NCBI GenBank assembly: GCA_937880125.1
Contig: CALFLU010000094.1
Coordinates: 1 to 23,426 of the forward strand
Reading direction: 5' to 3'
Length of the DNA: 23,426 bases
DNA from: an uncultured Eubacteriaceae bacterium
GTDB taxonomy: Bacteria > Bacillota > Clostridia > Eubacteriales > UBA1433
Shown: piece after piece, positions 15,086 through 23,108 of the stretch
Layout of the letters: each line of letters starts with the position of its first letter
How positions within the stretch are numbered: the stretch's first letter is position 1
Program-made: the position numbers and the translations under genes
Notes under the pieces: model-generated
Seen by the model: only the letters and a program-made list of their open reading frames with translations
What the model was told of the DNA's origin: nothing
Databases searched by the model: none

Positions 15086-15719
15086 AAAGTTTTTGAAAAG
15101 GCCGATGGATATGATCTTATCTTTACTGGCAATCATCATATTAAGTCCTATGCTTATAGCAGTGGCGATCATGGTTAAGTGCAAGTTAGGAAGCCCCGTT
15201 TTATTTAAACAAAAGAGAGCCGGATTTAAAGGAAAATTATTTACGATGTATAAGTTCAGAACAATGACGCAAGAAAAAGATGAACAAGGAAAACTGCTTC
15301 CTGACTCAATGCGGCTCACAAAATTCGGCAAAATGCTGAGAAGTACTTCTCTTGATGAGTTGCCGGAATTGTATAATATTTTTATAGGGGATATGAGCCT
15401 GGTGGGGCCAAGACCATTGTTGGCACAATATTTGGAGCTCTATAACGATCATCAAAAAAGAAGACATGAAGTGAGACCGGGACTTTCGGGGCACGCTCAA
15501 GTCAATGGGCGCAATGCGATCAGCTGGGAAGAAAAATTTGATCTTGACGTTGAATATGTGGACCATGTGAGCTTCATAGGAGATTGGAAAATTATTTTCC
15601 TTACGATAAAGAAGGTATTTCTGAAAGAAGGAATACATTCGTCCGCATCAGTCACCATGGAGCCGTTTAAAGGAAGCAGTGTCGAAAAAAAGAAAATCGG
15701 TGACTTAAAAGAAGAATAA
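15078..15719 (+). CDS. Undecaprenyl-phosphate sugar phosphotransferase (PglC-like initiating transferase)
   Basis: The 213-residue monotopic phosphoglycosyl transferase is of minimal PglC size. An N-terminal re-entrant hydrophobic helix (about 12-34) is followed by KFRTMT (59-64), the catalytic Asp-Glu pair in RSTSLDELPELYNI (88-101; D93, E94), DMSLVGPRPLL (105-115) and RPGLSGHAQVNGRNAISWEE (133-152). PglC moves phospho-N,N'-diacetylbacillosamine from UDP to undecaprenyl phosphate on the inner membrane face and so starts the glycan. It overlaps the PglE-like gene by eight bases, with GGAG five bases before its ATG. No polytopic WbaP-type membrane domain is present, which fits a bacillosamine-type substrate but does not prove it. 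Confidence 0.9.
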   Translation: MYKKFLKRPMDMILSLLAIIILSPMLIAVAIMVKCKLGSPVLFKQKRAGFKGKLFTMYKFRTMTQEKDEQGKLLPDSMRLTKFGKMLRSTSLDELPELYNIFIGDMSLVGPRPLLAQYLELYNDHQKRRHEVRPGLSGHAQVNGRNAISWEEKFDLDVEYVDHVSFIGDWKIIFLTIKKVFLKEGIHSSASVTMEPFKGSSVEKKKIGDLKEE

Positions 15720-15726
15720 AGGAATC

Positions 15727-16359
15727 ATGAAAGAAAAAAAATTAATTATTATTGGTGCCGGAGGGCATGGAAAAGTTATCGCAGACATTGCGATTAAAAT
15801 GAATCGATGGGAGAGTATTGCATTTTTAGATGATGATTTGAACAAGTCTCCCATGGGATTAAAAGTGATAGGCAAAGCGACGGATGCAGGTCAATATAAG
15901 GAGCATGCTGAGTTTTTTGTGGCCGTTGGCAATAACGCAACGAGAAAAACAATACAAGAGCAGTTGGAAAAAGAAAACATAATGATGGCTAAGCTGATTC
16001 ATCCGCAGGCAGTTATCGGAATGGATGTGAAAATAGGCGATGGAACGGCTATAATGGCCGGGGTTGTCATAAACAGCTCGACACAAGTGGGAAAAGGTTG
16101 TATTATTAATACCGCCTGCAGTGTAGATCATGACAATGACATCGAAAACTATGTTCATCTGTCGCCCGGTGTTAGATTGGGTGGAAGCGTAAAAGTTGGG
16201 AAAAAAAGTTGGCTTGGGATTGGCAGTGTGGTCATTAATAACATCAACATCTGCAATGATTGCATCATTGGTGCGGGAGCCGTGGTGATAAAAAATATTA
16301 CGGAACCTGGAACCTATGTGGGTAATCCGGCAATAAATAAAAAATTGAAATCCAAATAA
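15727..16359 (+). CDS. Sugar O/N-acyltransferase of the PglD/NeuD family
   Basis: The 210-residue protein has an N-terminal Rossmann-like sugar-nucleotide domain (LIIIGAGGHGKVIADIA, 6-22) and a C-terminal left-handed beta-helix of hexapeptide repeats from about residue 95. The catalytic-base histidine of the family is in SVDHDNDIENYVHLSPG (132-148; His135). PglD acetylates the 4-amino group of UDP-4-amino-4,6-dideoxy-GlcNAc with acetyl-CoA. With the three preceding genes this completes the UDP-N,N'-diacetylbacillosamine route. AAAGGA sits just before the ATG, seven bases after the PglC-like gene. Confidence 0.9.
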   Translation: MKEKKLIIIGAGGHGKVIADIAIKMNRWESIAFLDDDLNKSPMGLKVIGKATDAGQYKEHAEFFVAVGNNATRKTIQEQLEKENIMMAKLIHPQAVIGMDVKIGDGTAIMAGVVINSSTQVGKGCIINTACSVDHDNDIENYVHLSPGVRLGGSVKVGKKSWLGIGSVVINNINICNDCIIGAGAVVIKNITEPGTYVGNPAINKKLKSK

Positions 16360-16373
16360 GGAAGTATAAAAAG

Positions 16374-18200
16374 ATGTGTGGAATTTTCGGAATCATTTCT
16401 AAAACAAGCGTAGATGCGCAAGATGTTAAAATATTGGCATCACACAGCAAACAAAGAGGTATTGATTCCAGCGGAATAGTCACCTTTCAGGATGCAAAGT
16501 ACCAGATTGTGCGTGCAGATTTTGAAGTGACAAAGTTGTTGCAAAAATGCAAATGGCAGTCTTCGTCTATCGCAATGGGGCATAGTCGTTTGGTGACAAA
16601 CGGGATGTCGGATAATCAGCCGGTGGTACGTGACGACTTATTTGTCATTCATAATGGCATTGTTGTCAATGAGCAGGAGATTTGGGATTCGGTTTCTTCT
16701 GAGAGGCTTTTTGAAACGGACTCCGAGACCATTTTGGCATTGGCAATCGAATACATGAAGGACAAGCAGGACATAGAGGGAATTGGGCAATACATTTTAT
16801 CTAAATGTAAGGGAACGATATCTGCTGTGTTGGCAATTCCCAAACTGGGCAAGCTGGTTTTGTTTTCAAATAACGGTAGCCTTTATGTTGGCAATAAAAA
16901 CGATGCGCTGTACTTTGCTTCCGAAAGTTATCCGTTAAAACAGACAAATTGTGCCGATATTGAGCAGATATGCAACGATGAGCGGGTGATGGACATTCCT
17001 GTCTCTGAAGAGATTATTGTGACAGATGACCAAAAGCGAAGAGAAAAAAATTTAATTCCAAGATTCAAAAACATTGCTGAGGAAGAAGCAATGCTTGAGT
17101 ATCCGCAACCCGAATTGAAAAGATGTACAAAATGTATATTACCTGAAACAATGCCCTATATTTCTTTTGACTCGGAAGGGGTATGCAATTATTGCAGAAG
17201 CTACATACCTCGCAATGTGCCAAAGCCCAAAGAAGAATTATTTGAACTGGTTGAGCCGTACAGAAGGAGTCAAGGACCCGAATGTATTGTGCCCTTTTCG
17301 GGCGGCAGAGACAGTTGCTACGGGTTGCATATCATTGTCAATGAATTGAAAATGAGACCGATAACTTATACATATGACTGGGGCATGGTCACCGATCTGG
17401 GTCGTAGGAATATAAGCAGAATGTGCTCGGAGCTCTGCGTTGAAAACATCATTGTTGCGGCAGATATAACCAAAAAACGAGAGAACATCACCAAGAATTT
17501 AAAGGCTTGGCTAAAGGCGCCTCATCTCGGTATGATTAGCATTTTAACCGCAGGCGACAAGCATTTCTTTAAATATGTAGAAACCATAAAAGAACAGACA
17601 GGTGTCAACTTAAATCTTTGGGGGATAAACCCTTTGGAGGTTACTCACTTTAAGGCGGGATTTTTGGGTATTAAGCCAAATTTTGAAGAAAAAAGGGTCT
17701 ATATGCCCGGTTTTTACAATCAATTACGATATCAGTTTTTGCGATTCAAGGCAATGACAAAAAGTCCCAGCTACTTCAACAGCAGCATATGGGATACGCT
17801 GTCGGGAGAATATTATCGAAGTTTCGTGAAAAAAACCGACTATTTTCATGTGTTCGATTATTGGCGATGGGATGAAAAAACAGTGGACAGCACCTTGGCT
17901 CAATATGATTGGGAGCTGGCGCCGGACACCAACACCACCTGGAGAATCGGTGATGGAACCGCAGCGTTTTATAATTATATTTATTATACGGTGGCCGGTT
18001 TTACGGAACACGACACCTTCAGAAGCAATCAAATAAGAGAGGGGCAAATATCCAGAGAGGAAGCCTTGGCTCTTGTGAAAGATGAAAACAGACCCAGATA
18101 TCAAAATCTTCGTTGGTATTTTGATTTACTTGGCATAGATTACAGCGAAGCAATCCGTGTTGTCAATGCTATTCCAAAGCTATATACTTGGAATGAATAA
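16374..18200 (+). CDS. Fusion of class II (Ntn) glutaminase and WbpG/PseA-type N-acetyl-sugar amidotransferase
   Basis: The 608-residue protein has two parts. Residues 1-220 are an N-terminal-nucleophile glutaminase: Cys2 in MCGIFGI, GHSRLVTNG (69-77), HNGIVVNE (93-100) and ETDSETI (114-120), the full glutamine site of GlmS/PurF-type enzymes. Residues 248-608 match N-acetyl-sugar amidotransferases: a four-cysteine knuckle (Cys251, 254, 271, 274) starting RCTKCILPETMPY, and a PP-loop ATP site PFSGGRDSCYGLH (307-319). WbpG and PseA turn an N-acetyl group into an acetamidino group using ATP and ammonia, which WbpG receives from HisH/HisF-like partners. Here the fused glutaminase probably supplies ammonia internally. 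The likely substrate is the 2,3-diacetamido-uronate of the genes downstream. No frameshift or stop lies at the junction. AAGGA lies 11 bases before the ATG. Confidence 0.85.
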   Translation: MCGIFGIISKTSVDAQDVKILASHSKQRGIDSSGIVTFQDAKYQIVRADFEVTKLLQKCKWQSSSIAMGHSRLVTNGMSDNQPVVRDDLFVIHNGIVVNEQEIWDSVSSERLFETDSETILALAIEYMKDKQDIEGIGQYILSKCKGTISAVLAIPKLGKLVLFSNNGSLYVGNKNDALYFASESYPLKQTNCADIEQICNDERVMDIPVSEEIIVTDDQKRREKNLIPRFKNIAEEEAMLEYPQPELKRCTKCILPETMPYISFDSEGVCNYCRSYIPRNVPKPKEELFELVEPYRRSQGPECIVPFSGGRDSCYGLHIIVNELKMRPITYTYDWGMVTDLGRRNISRMCSELCVENIIVAADITKKRENITKNLKAWLKAPHLGMISILTAGDKHFFKYVETIKEQTGVNLNLWGINPLEVTHFKAGFLGIKPNFEEKRVYMPGFYNQLRYQFLRFKAMTKSPSYFNSSIWDTLSGEYYRSFVKKTDYFHVFDYWRWDEKTVDSTLAQYDWELAPDTNTTWRIGDGTAAFYNYIYYTVAGFTEHDTFRSNQIREGQISREEALALVKDENRPRYQNLRWYFDLLGIDYSEAIRVVNAIPKLYTWNE

Positions 18201-18239
18201 AAGAGGCGCATAGTGCGACAACAGTCAAGGGTGTAGAAT

Positions 18240-19466
18240 ATGGAACAGAAAAAAAGGACGATTTGGTGTATTTCTAAATATGCCTCGCCGCCCAAATACG
18301 GTGTTGGGGCGAGGCTCTTTTATGTGGCGCGAGAATTCAGTAAATTGGGTGTCGATACACTGCTTATCAGTTCCGATTCCAATCACTTGGCAAAATACCC
18401 CGATTCTAACGAAATCTATAACAGCGAACAATTTGGGAAAATGAAGCATGTTTGGATCAAAACAAAAAAGTATACTAAAAGTGCATCTTTAAAAAGGTTT
18501 TTGAGTTGGTTTGATTTTGAAAAGAAACTATTTAGGTTGCCGCGAGATCGATATACAAAACCGGATATTGTTATTGTATCGTCGTTATCGATTTTTACAA
18601 TTGTCTATGGTGTATATTTGAAGTCGAAATATAAATGTAGGCTCGTATTTGAAATCAGAGATATTTATCCGTTGACATTAACAGAAGAGTTTGGCGTCAG
18701 CAAATATAATCCAATGGTTATATTTCTGGGGATTTTGGAAAAATTCGGTTACAGGCGCGCCGATTTAATCGTGGGAACGATGCCCAACTTGAAGCAGCAT
18801 GTGTGTGAGAAAATCGGAAAAGAACAAGATGTTTATTATTCTCCTCTGGGTATTCATGAAAGGTGGTTTCGTAAAATGCCGCCGGCAAAGGAGGAAATTG
18901 ACCGTTTGTTTCCTGCAGAAGAGAAATTTATCGTTGGCTATGCCGGGAGCATGGGCACCTCAAATGCACTGCACAGTTTTGTTGAAGCAATAAAAAAAAT
19001 GGCTGCCAACAAAGAAGTTCATTTTGTTTTGGTGGGGGCAGGGGATTTGAAAGAAGAATTTAAGAAGGAACTCACTACATACGATAATGTAACCATCGGT
19101 CCAAAAATTGACCAAGATGATGTGCCTTATTTTCTCAGCAAATGTGATATTTTGTATTTGGCTGCACATGATTCGAAAATTTGGGAATACGGACAATCTT
19201 TAAATAAACTTATTGATTATATGATGGCAGGTAAACCGGTTGTAGCCTCTTATGGCGGCTATCAATCCATGCTCAACGAAGCGAATGCGGGGGTTTTTAT
19301 CCCGACAAATGATGATGAAGCCATAGTGCGAGCAATTGAACACTATAATTCCCTTGATCAAAGCGAGCGCATTGCCTGTGGCGCGCGTGGACGAAAATGG
19401 ATTGAGGAGCATCATAAATACGAAAATATTGCACGAAATTATTATAATAAGTTGATGGAACTGTGA
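18240..19466 (+). CDS. Glycosyltransferase family 4 (WbuB-like)
   Basis: The 408-residue GT-B enzyme has an N-terminal acceptor domain starting WCISKYASPPKYGVGARLFY (9-28). Its C-terminal donor domain has IVGYAGSMGTSNALHSFVEA, VLVGAGDLK and KIWEYGQSLNKLIDYMMAGK followed by PVVAS, a variant of the GT4 donor-site motif. Members such as WbuB transfer N-acetylated deoxyamino sugars onto lipid-linked acceptors in the cytoplasm. It probably adds the second sugar to lipid-linked diacetylbacillosamine. Donor and linkage cannot be read from the sequence. The ribosome site (AAGGGTG) is weak. It is separated from the next recognised gene by about 520 bases. Confidence 0.85.
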   Translation: MEQKKRTIWCISKYASPPKYGVGARLFYVAREFSKLGVDTLLISSDSNHLAKYPDSNEIYNSEQFGKMKHVWIKTKKYTKSASLKRFLSWFDFEKKLFRLPRDRYTKPDIVIVSSLSIFTIVYGVYLKSKYKCRLVFEIRDIYPLTLTEEFGVSKYNPMVIFLGILEKFGYRRADLIVGTMPNLKQHVCEKIGKEQDVYYSPLGIHERWFRKMPPAKEEIDRLFPAEEKFIVGYAGSMGTSNALHSFVEAIKKMAANKEVHFVLVGAGDLKEEFKKELTTYDNVTIGPKIDQDDVPYFLSKCDILYLAAHDSKIWEYGQSLNKLIDYMMAGKPVVASYGGYQSMLNEANAGVFIPTNDDEAIVRAIEHYNSLDQSERIACGARGRKWIEEHHKYENIARNYYNKLMEL

Positions 19467-19990
19467 TATATAGAACTTATGTGAAAAAGAGAAAAAATTA
19501 TAATAAAGGTATATCGGAGAAGGTAGATTTATATATACCGTACAATCCTTGTATTGAAGTTAAGCATTGCCAACTGTTTTACTCAGATACGTTTTGTCTT
19601 ACGAATCGCTTTATTCTAGGAAATAGTGACAGTGTGAGTGAAAAGATGTACTTGAAATGCTGTATTGTATAAGGTGCTACCAACTATTATGCCCGCCCAT
19701 CAAAAACGCAACGAAGCCTATTTGGATGAGCGGGGTATTTTTTTGCAGGCGTTGCATAGAGCTGAAAATAAAAAACAGCACAATAAAATGATTGTTTTAT
19801 CAGAAGACGATGACGCAATGGGTGCGGGTGAAGAACTTGCAAATGCTGTATGGTTGTTGTATAATATGCCGAATGAAAAACATGCTGTAATGTGTGTAAT
19901 ACATTGTAATCGATGTTGAAATGTTGTCATTAATAACCGATGGATAAGTTAATTGATTTATAGAAAGCGATGCAAGTGGAGGAGAAAATC
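19467..19990. other. 524-base interval in the glycan cluster with no recognised gene
   Basis: The first 200 bases are AT-rich. A GTG-started ORF (19463-19672) has unconvincing composition and no ribosome site. GGTATAT (19508-19514) and ATATACC (19533-19539) form an inverted repeat without a T-run. A more gene-like ORF follows at 19689-19919. The rest holds only a weak promoter-like TTGTCA and the TGGAGGAG ribosome site of the next gene. A lost gene or an insertion scar are both possible. Confidence 0.5.
19689..19919 (+). CDS. Hypothetical small protein or gene remnant
   Basis: The 76-codon frame from ATG 19689 (an upstream TTG at 19665 would add eight) uses codons like its neighbours and encodes a soluble, charged protein. 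It has an acidic patch (SEDDD), a helix-prone GAGEELANAVWLLYNMP and a cysteine-rich end (CVIHCNRC). I do not recognise it. There is no membrane segment or known motif, and the nearest ribosome-site-like AAGGTG is 13 bases upstream. It may be a real small gene or the tail of a decayed one. Confidence 0.3.
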   Translation: MPAHQKRNEAYLDERGIFLQALHRAENKKQHNKMIVLSEDDDAMGAGEELANAVWLLYNMPNEKHAVMCVIHCNRC

Positions 19991-21175
19991 ATGGGGAAGA
20001 TACCGTTACTAAATTTGGAAAGACAGTATGAACAAATTCAAGAAGAAGCACAGCAGGCTGTTTGCGAGGTGCTCGCAAGCGGCAAGTATATAATGGGAGA
20101 AAATGTAAAGAAATTTGAGGCGGAATTCGCGCAATATATCGGCGTGGATTATGCAGTTTCTGTGGGCAACGGCACGGATGCATTGGTTATTGCATTGAAA
20201 GGTTTGGGGATCGGCGAGGGAGATGAGGTTATTACGACACCTTATACGTTTTTTGCAACAGCGGAGGCCATCAGTTTTGTCGGCGCAACGCCTGTTTTTG
20301 TGGATGTTTTGACAGACACTTACAACATGGATGTAAGTCAAATAGAGGCAAAAATTACCGACAAAACGCGCGCGATTATGCCGGTGCATATCTTTGGTCT
20401 TTGCGCAGACATGCAACGCATCAACGAAATAGCGAAAAAACACGGATTGTTTGTTATTGAGGATGCATGCCAAGCTGCAGGCGCTGTCTATTACGGCCAA
20501 AAAGCAGGGGCGTTGGCGGATGTTGCATGCTTTTCGTTTTTCCCGACAAAAAACTTGGGTTGCGCCGGAGATGGTGGTATTATAACAACGAATGATGAAA
20601 AATTAGCGACGATTTGCAAGGCTCTTCGTGCGCACGGCAGCGGAGAGATGGGTGAAAAAGCTTATAATCTATTGAATAATATTGATGCGGAAGTTGAAGA
20701 AGATGTTTCGGCAGATAACACCGTATATAATCCGAAAAAGTATTATAATTACTTAATAGGTCATAATTCCAGACTGGACGAATTGCAAGCGGCACTACTG
20801 CGAATCAAACTGAGAAAGCTGGATGAATACATTCAAAATCGCAGAAAGACAGCACAGCGATATACAGAGGCGTTAAAAGACAAGTATATTGTTCCTGTTG
20901 AAGAAGAGGAGAATATGCATGCTTATCATTTGTATATTCTACAGTCCGAAAACAGGCAACAGACCATTGAGGCTCTTGATAAGGCGGGTGTGGCTGCGGG
21001 GGTGTATTATCCCGTTCCGCTTCATTTGCAAAAGTGCTATACAGATTTGGGTTACCAATTGGGAGATTTGCCCAATGCGGAATATTTATCTCATCGAACA
21101 TTTGCAATTCCGATGTTTCCCGAAATCAACGATAATGAGATAGAGCATGTGATTGAGGTGCTCGTAAAGGAATAA
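19991..21175 (+). CDS. DegT/DnrJ/EryC1 aminotransferase, UDP-3-keto-sugar transaminase (WbpE/WlbC-like)
   Basis: The 394-residue PLP aminotransferase has GNGTDALVIALKGLGIGEGD (59-78), TPYTFFATAEAI (83-94), VIEDACQAAGA (155-165; Asp158) and FSFFPTKNLGCAGDGG (181-196; Lys187 as PLP lysine). WbpE aminates C3 of UDP-3-keto-GlcNAc-uronate using glutamate, in a cycle with the WbpB oxidase. About 25 residues near 221-248, rich in acidic residues, appear extra compared with the usual short link to KYYxxxIGxNSRLDELQAA. I start at ATG 19991, six bases after TGGAGGAG; the in-frame ATG at 19970 precedes that site. The next gene starts three bases after the stop. Confidence 0.9.
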   Translation: MGKIPLLNLERQYEQIQEEAQQAVCEVLASGKYIMGENVKKFEAEFAQYIGVDYAVSVGNGTDALVIALKGLGIGEGDEVITTPYTFFATAEAISFVGATPVFVDVLTDTYNMDVSQIEAKITDKTRAIMPVHIFGLCADMQRINEIAKKHGLFVIEDACQAAGAVYYGQKAGALADVACFSFFPTKNLGCAGDGGIITTNDEKLATICKALRAHGSGEMGEKAYNLLNNIDAEVEEDVSADNTVYNPKKYYNYLIGHNSRLDELQAALLRIKLRKLDEYIQNRRKTAQRYTEALKDKYIVPVEEEENMHAYHLYILQSENRQQTIEALDKAGVAAGVYYPVPLHLQKCYTDLGYQLGDLPNAEYLSHRTFAIPMFPEINDNEIEHVIEVLVKE

Positions 21176-21178
21176 AAA

Positions 21179-21763
21179 ATGGAAAAAAAATACTTTGTTC
21201 ATGAATCAAGCTATGTGGATGAACCTTGTGAAATAGGGAAAGGGACAAAAATTTGGCATTTTTCGCATATTATGCAAAACAGCATTATTGGCGAAAATTG
21301 TAACTTGGGTCAAAATGTGGTTGTATCCCCGGGTGTGAAACTGGGAAATGGCGTTAAAATTCAAAATAATGTGTCGGTATACACGGGCGTTATATGTCAA
21401 GAAAATGTTTTTTTGGGACCGTCCTGTGTTTTTACGAATGTAATCAACCCGAGAGCTTTTGTTGAGCGTAAAGACGAATATCGCGAGACATTGCTAAAAA
21501 AAGGTGCCAGCATCGGAGCAAATGCAACGATTATCTGCGGTGTTACGATTGGAGAATATGCGCTTGTGGGCGCAGGTTCGGTTGTGACAAAAGATGTACC
21601 TCCTTATGCGATTGTGACAGGAGCACCTGCGCGATTGAAGGGATATATTTGCTACTGCGGTGAAAAGATGAACTTTGCGGATGAGCATGCACAATGCGAA
21701 TATTGCGGGAGAAAATATATCAAAGACGAAGAGCAGATTGTTGCGGAGGTTACAAAAATATGA
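21179..21763 (+). CDS. UDP-3-amino-uronate N-acetyltransferase (WbpD/WlbB-like)
   Basis: The 194-residue left-handed beta-helix acetyltransferase matches WbpD/WlbB: VHESSYVDEPCEIGKGTKIW (7-26), HFSHIMQNSIIGENCNLGQN (27-46), FTNVINPRAF (85-94) and GAGSVVTKDVPPYAIVTGAP (131-150). It acetylates the 3-amino group of UDP-2-acetamido-3-amino-2,3-dideoxyglucuronate with acetyl-CoA. The last 40 residues add a possible zinc ribbon with Cys158, 160, 173 and 176. AAAGGA lies seven bases before the ATG, inside the end of the WbpE-like gene, and the stop overlaps the next start by four bases (ATGA). Confidence 0.92.
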   Translation: MEKKYFVHESSYVDEPCEIGKGTKIWHFSHIMQNSIIGENCNLGQNVVVSPGVKLGNGVKIQNNVSVYTGVICQENVFLGPSCVFTNVINPRAFVERKDEYRETLLKKGASIGANATIICGVTIGEYALVGAGSVVTKDVPPYAIVTGAPARLKGYICYCGEKMNFADEHAQCEYCGRKYIKDEEQIVAEVTKI

Positions 21764-23073
21764 AAGAGTATTTGTTGAAAAAAATTCGAGATAAATCCAT
21801 TGTTGTCGGCGTTGTGGGCTTAGGTTATGTAGGTCTGCCTTTGGCGGTGGAAAAGGCAAAAGCAGGGTTTAAAACAATCGGCTTTGACGTGCAAAAGGCA
21901 AAAGTGGATATGGTAAATGAAGGGCAAAATTATATCGGAGATGTCATTGCCGAGGATTTACTGGCCATTGTGGAGGGCGGAATGCTTTCTGCAACCTGTG
22001 ATTTCAGCTTCATCAAAGATGTGGATTTTATTGCCATTTGTGTGCCGACTCCGTTAAATGAATACAAGCAACCGGATATCAGCTACGTAGAAAATTCCGC
22101 AAAAGAAATTGGTAAGCACTTGAAAAAGAATACCATTGTGGTGTTGGAATCCACAACGTATCCCGGCACGACAGAGGAGCTGATTCGACCGATTTTGGAA
22201 GAGGGCTCCAATCTGATTTGCGGAGAAGATTTTTATTTGGGATTTTCTCCGGAACGTGTAGATCCCGGAAATTTGGTATATAAAACAAAAAATACGCCGA
22301 AAGTTGTCGGTGGAATCGGACAAGATGCAACTGAGGTCATTGCAGAAATGTATCGGCATGTATTGGAAAGTGATATTATGGAAGTGTCATCTCCCTCGGT
22401 GGCGGAGATGGAAAAGATATTGGAAAACACTTATCGAAACATCAACATTGCTCTTGTCAATGAACTGGCAATGCTTTGCGATAAAATGGATATCAACATT
22501 TGGGAAGTTATTGAAGCGGCAAAAACAAAACCTTACGGTTTTCAGGCGTTTTATCCGGGGCCGGGATTGGGAGGGCATTGCATACCGCTGGATCCGTACT
22601 ATTTATCCTGGAAAGCCAGAAAGTATGATTTTCATATTTCGCTTTTAGAAGCATCTTCTATGATTAACGATAAGATGCCCGAATATTGTGTGGAGAGAGC
22701 TGGAAAAGTACTAAATCGCTCCAAAAAAGCATTGAATGGGTCGAAGGTGTTATTGGTAGGGGTAGCTTATAAAAAAGACATCGATGACTATCGTGAAAGT
22801 CCGGCACTGAAAGTGAGTGAAGAGTTTCAAAAGTGCGGGGCGGAGGTAGACTTTTATGATCCACACATTCCAAGCTATAAATATAAAGAAAATATCTATC
22901 ATGGATTAAAATCAATTGACGAAGCAACAATCATGTCTTACGATATCGTTGTAATTACGGCAGATCATACGGCTGTAAATTATGAAATGATTGCCCAAAA
23001 TGCCAAGGCGATTTTTGACACGAAAAATGCAATGGCAAAGATAGAAAAAAGAGATCACATCGAGTTGCTGTAA
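21760..23073 (+). CDS. UDP-N-acetylglucosamine 6-dehydrogenase (WbpA-like)
   Basis: This 437-residue nucleotide-sugar dehydrogenase has the NAD motif VGVVGLGYVGLPLAVEKAKA (16-35), ICVPTPLNE (93-101), LESTTYPGTTEE (129-140), GFSPERVDPGN (161-171), LENTYRNINIALVNE (221-235) and the catalytic cysteine in GPGLGGHCIPLDPYY (267-281; Cys274). Such enzymes oxidise C6 of UDP-GlcNAc twice to give UDP-GlcNAc-uronate, the first step of the diacetamido-uronate pathway. The start is fixed by GGAGGT nine bases upstream and by the ATGA overlap with the WbpD-like gene. The linked WbpB/D/E homologues favour UDP-GlcNAc over UDP-glucose or UDP-ManNAc. Confidence 0.92.
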   Translation: MKEYLLKKIRDKSIVVGVVGLGYVGLPLAVEKAKAGFKTIGFDVQKAKVDMVNEGQNYIGDVIAEDLLAIVEGGMLSATCDFSFIKDVDFIAICVPTPLNEYKQPDISYVENSAKEIGKHLKKNTIVVLESTTYPGTTEELIRPILEEGSNLICGEDFYLGFSPERVDPGNLVYKTKNTPKVVGGIGQDATEVIAEMYRHVLESDIMEVSSPSVAEMEKILENTYRNINIALVNELAMLCDKMDINIWEVIEAAKTKPYGFQAFYPGPGLGGHCIPLDPYYLSWKARKYDFHISLLEASSMINDKMPEYCVERAGKVLNRSKKALNGSKVLLVGVAYKKDIDDYRESPALKVSEEFQKCGAEVDFYDPHIPSYKYKENIYHGLKSIDEATIMSYDIVVITADHTAVNYEMIAQNAKAIFDTKNAMAKIEKRDHIELL

Positions 23074-23108
23074 TAAATATTTTTCGGAATAAAAAAAGAA
23101 GGTAGAAA

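Noticed and set aside
19463..19672. 69-codon GTG-started ORF after the glycosyltransferase
   Set aside because: There is no ribosome site or recognisable motif, and its composition looks random; it is kept only as part of the described gap.
21694..21759. Upstream ATG for the WbpA-like gene adding 22 residues
   Set aside because: The added peptide overlaps the WbpD-like gene out of frame and resembles nothing in the family; ATG 21760 has GGAGGT and an ATGA overlap.
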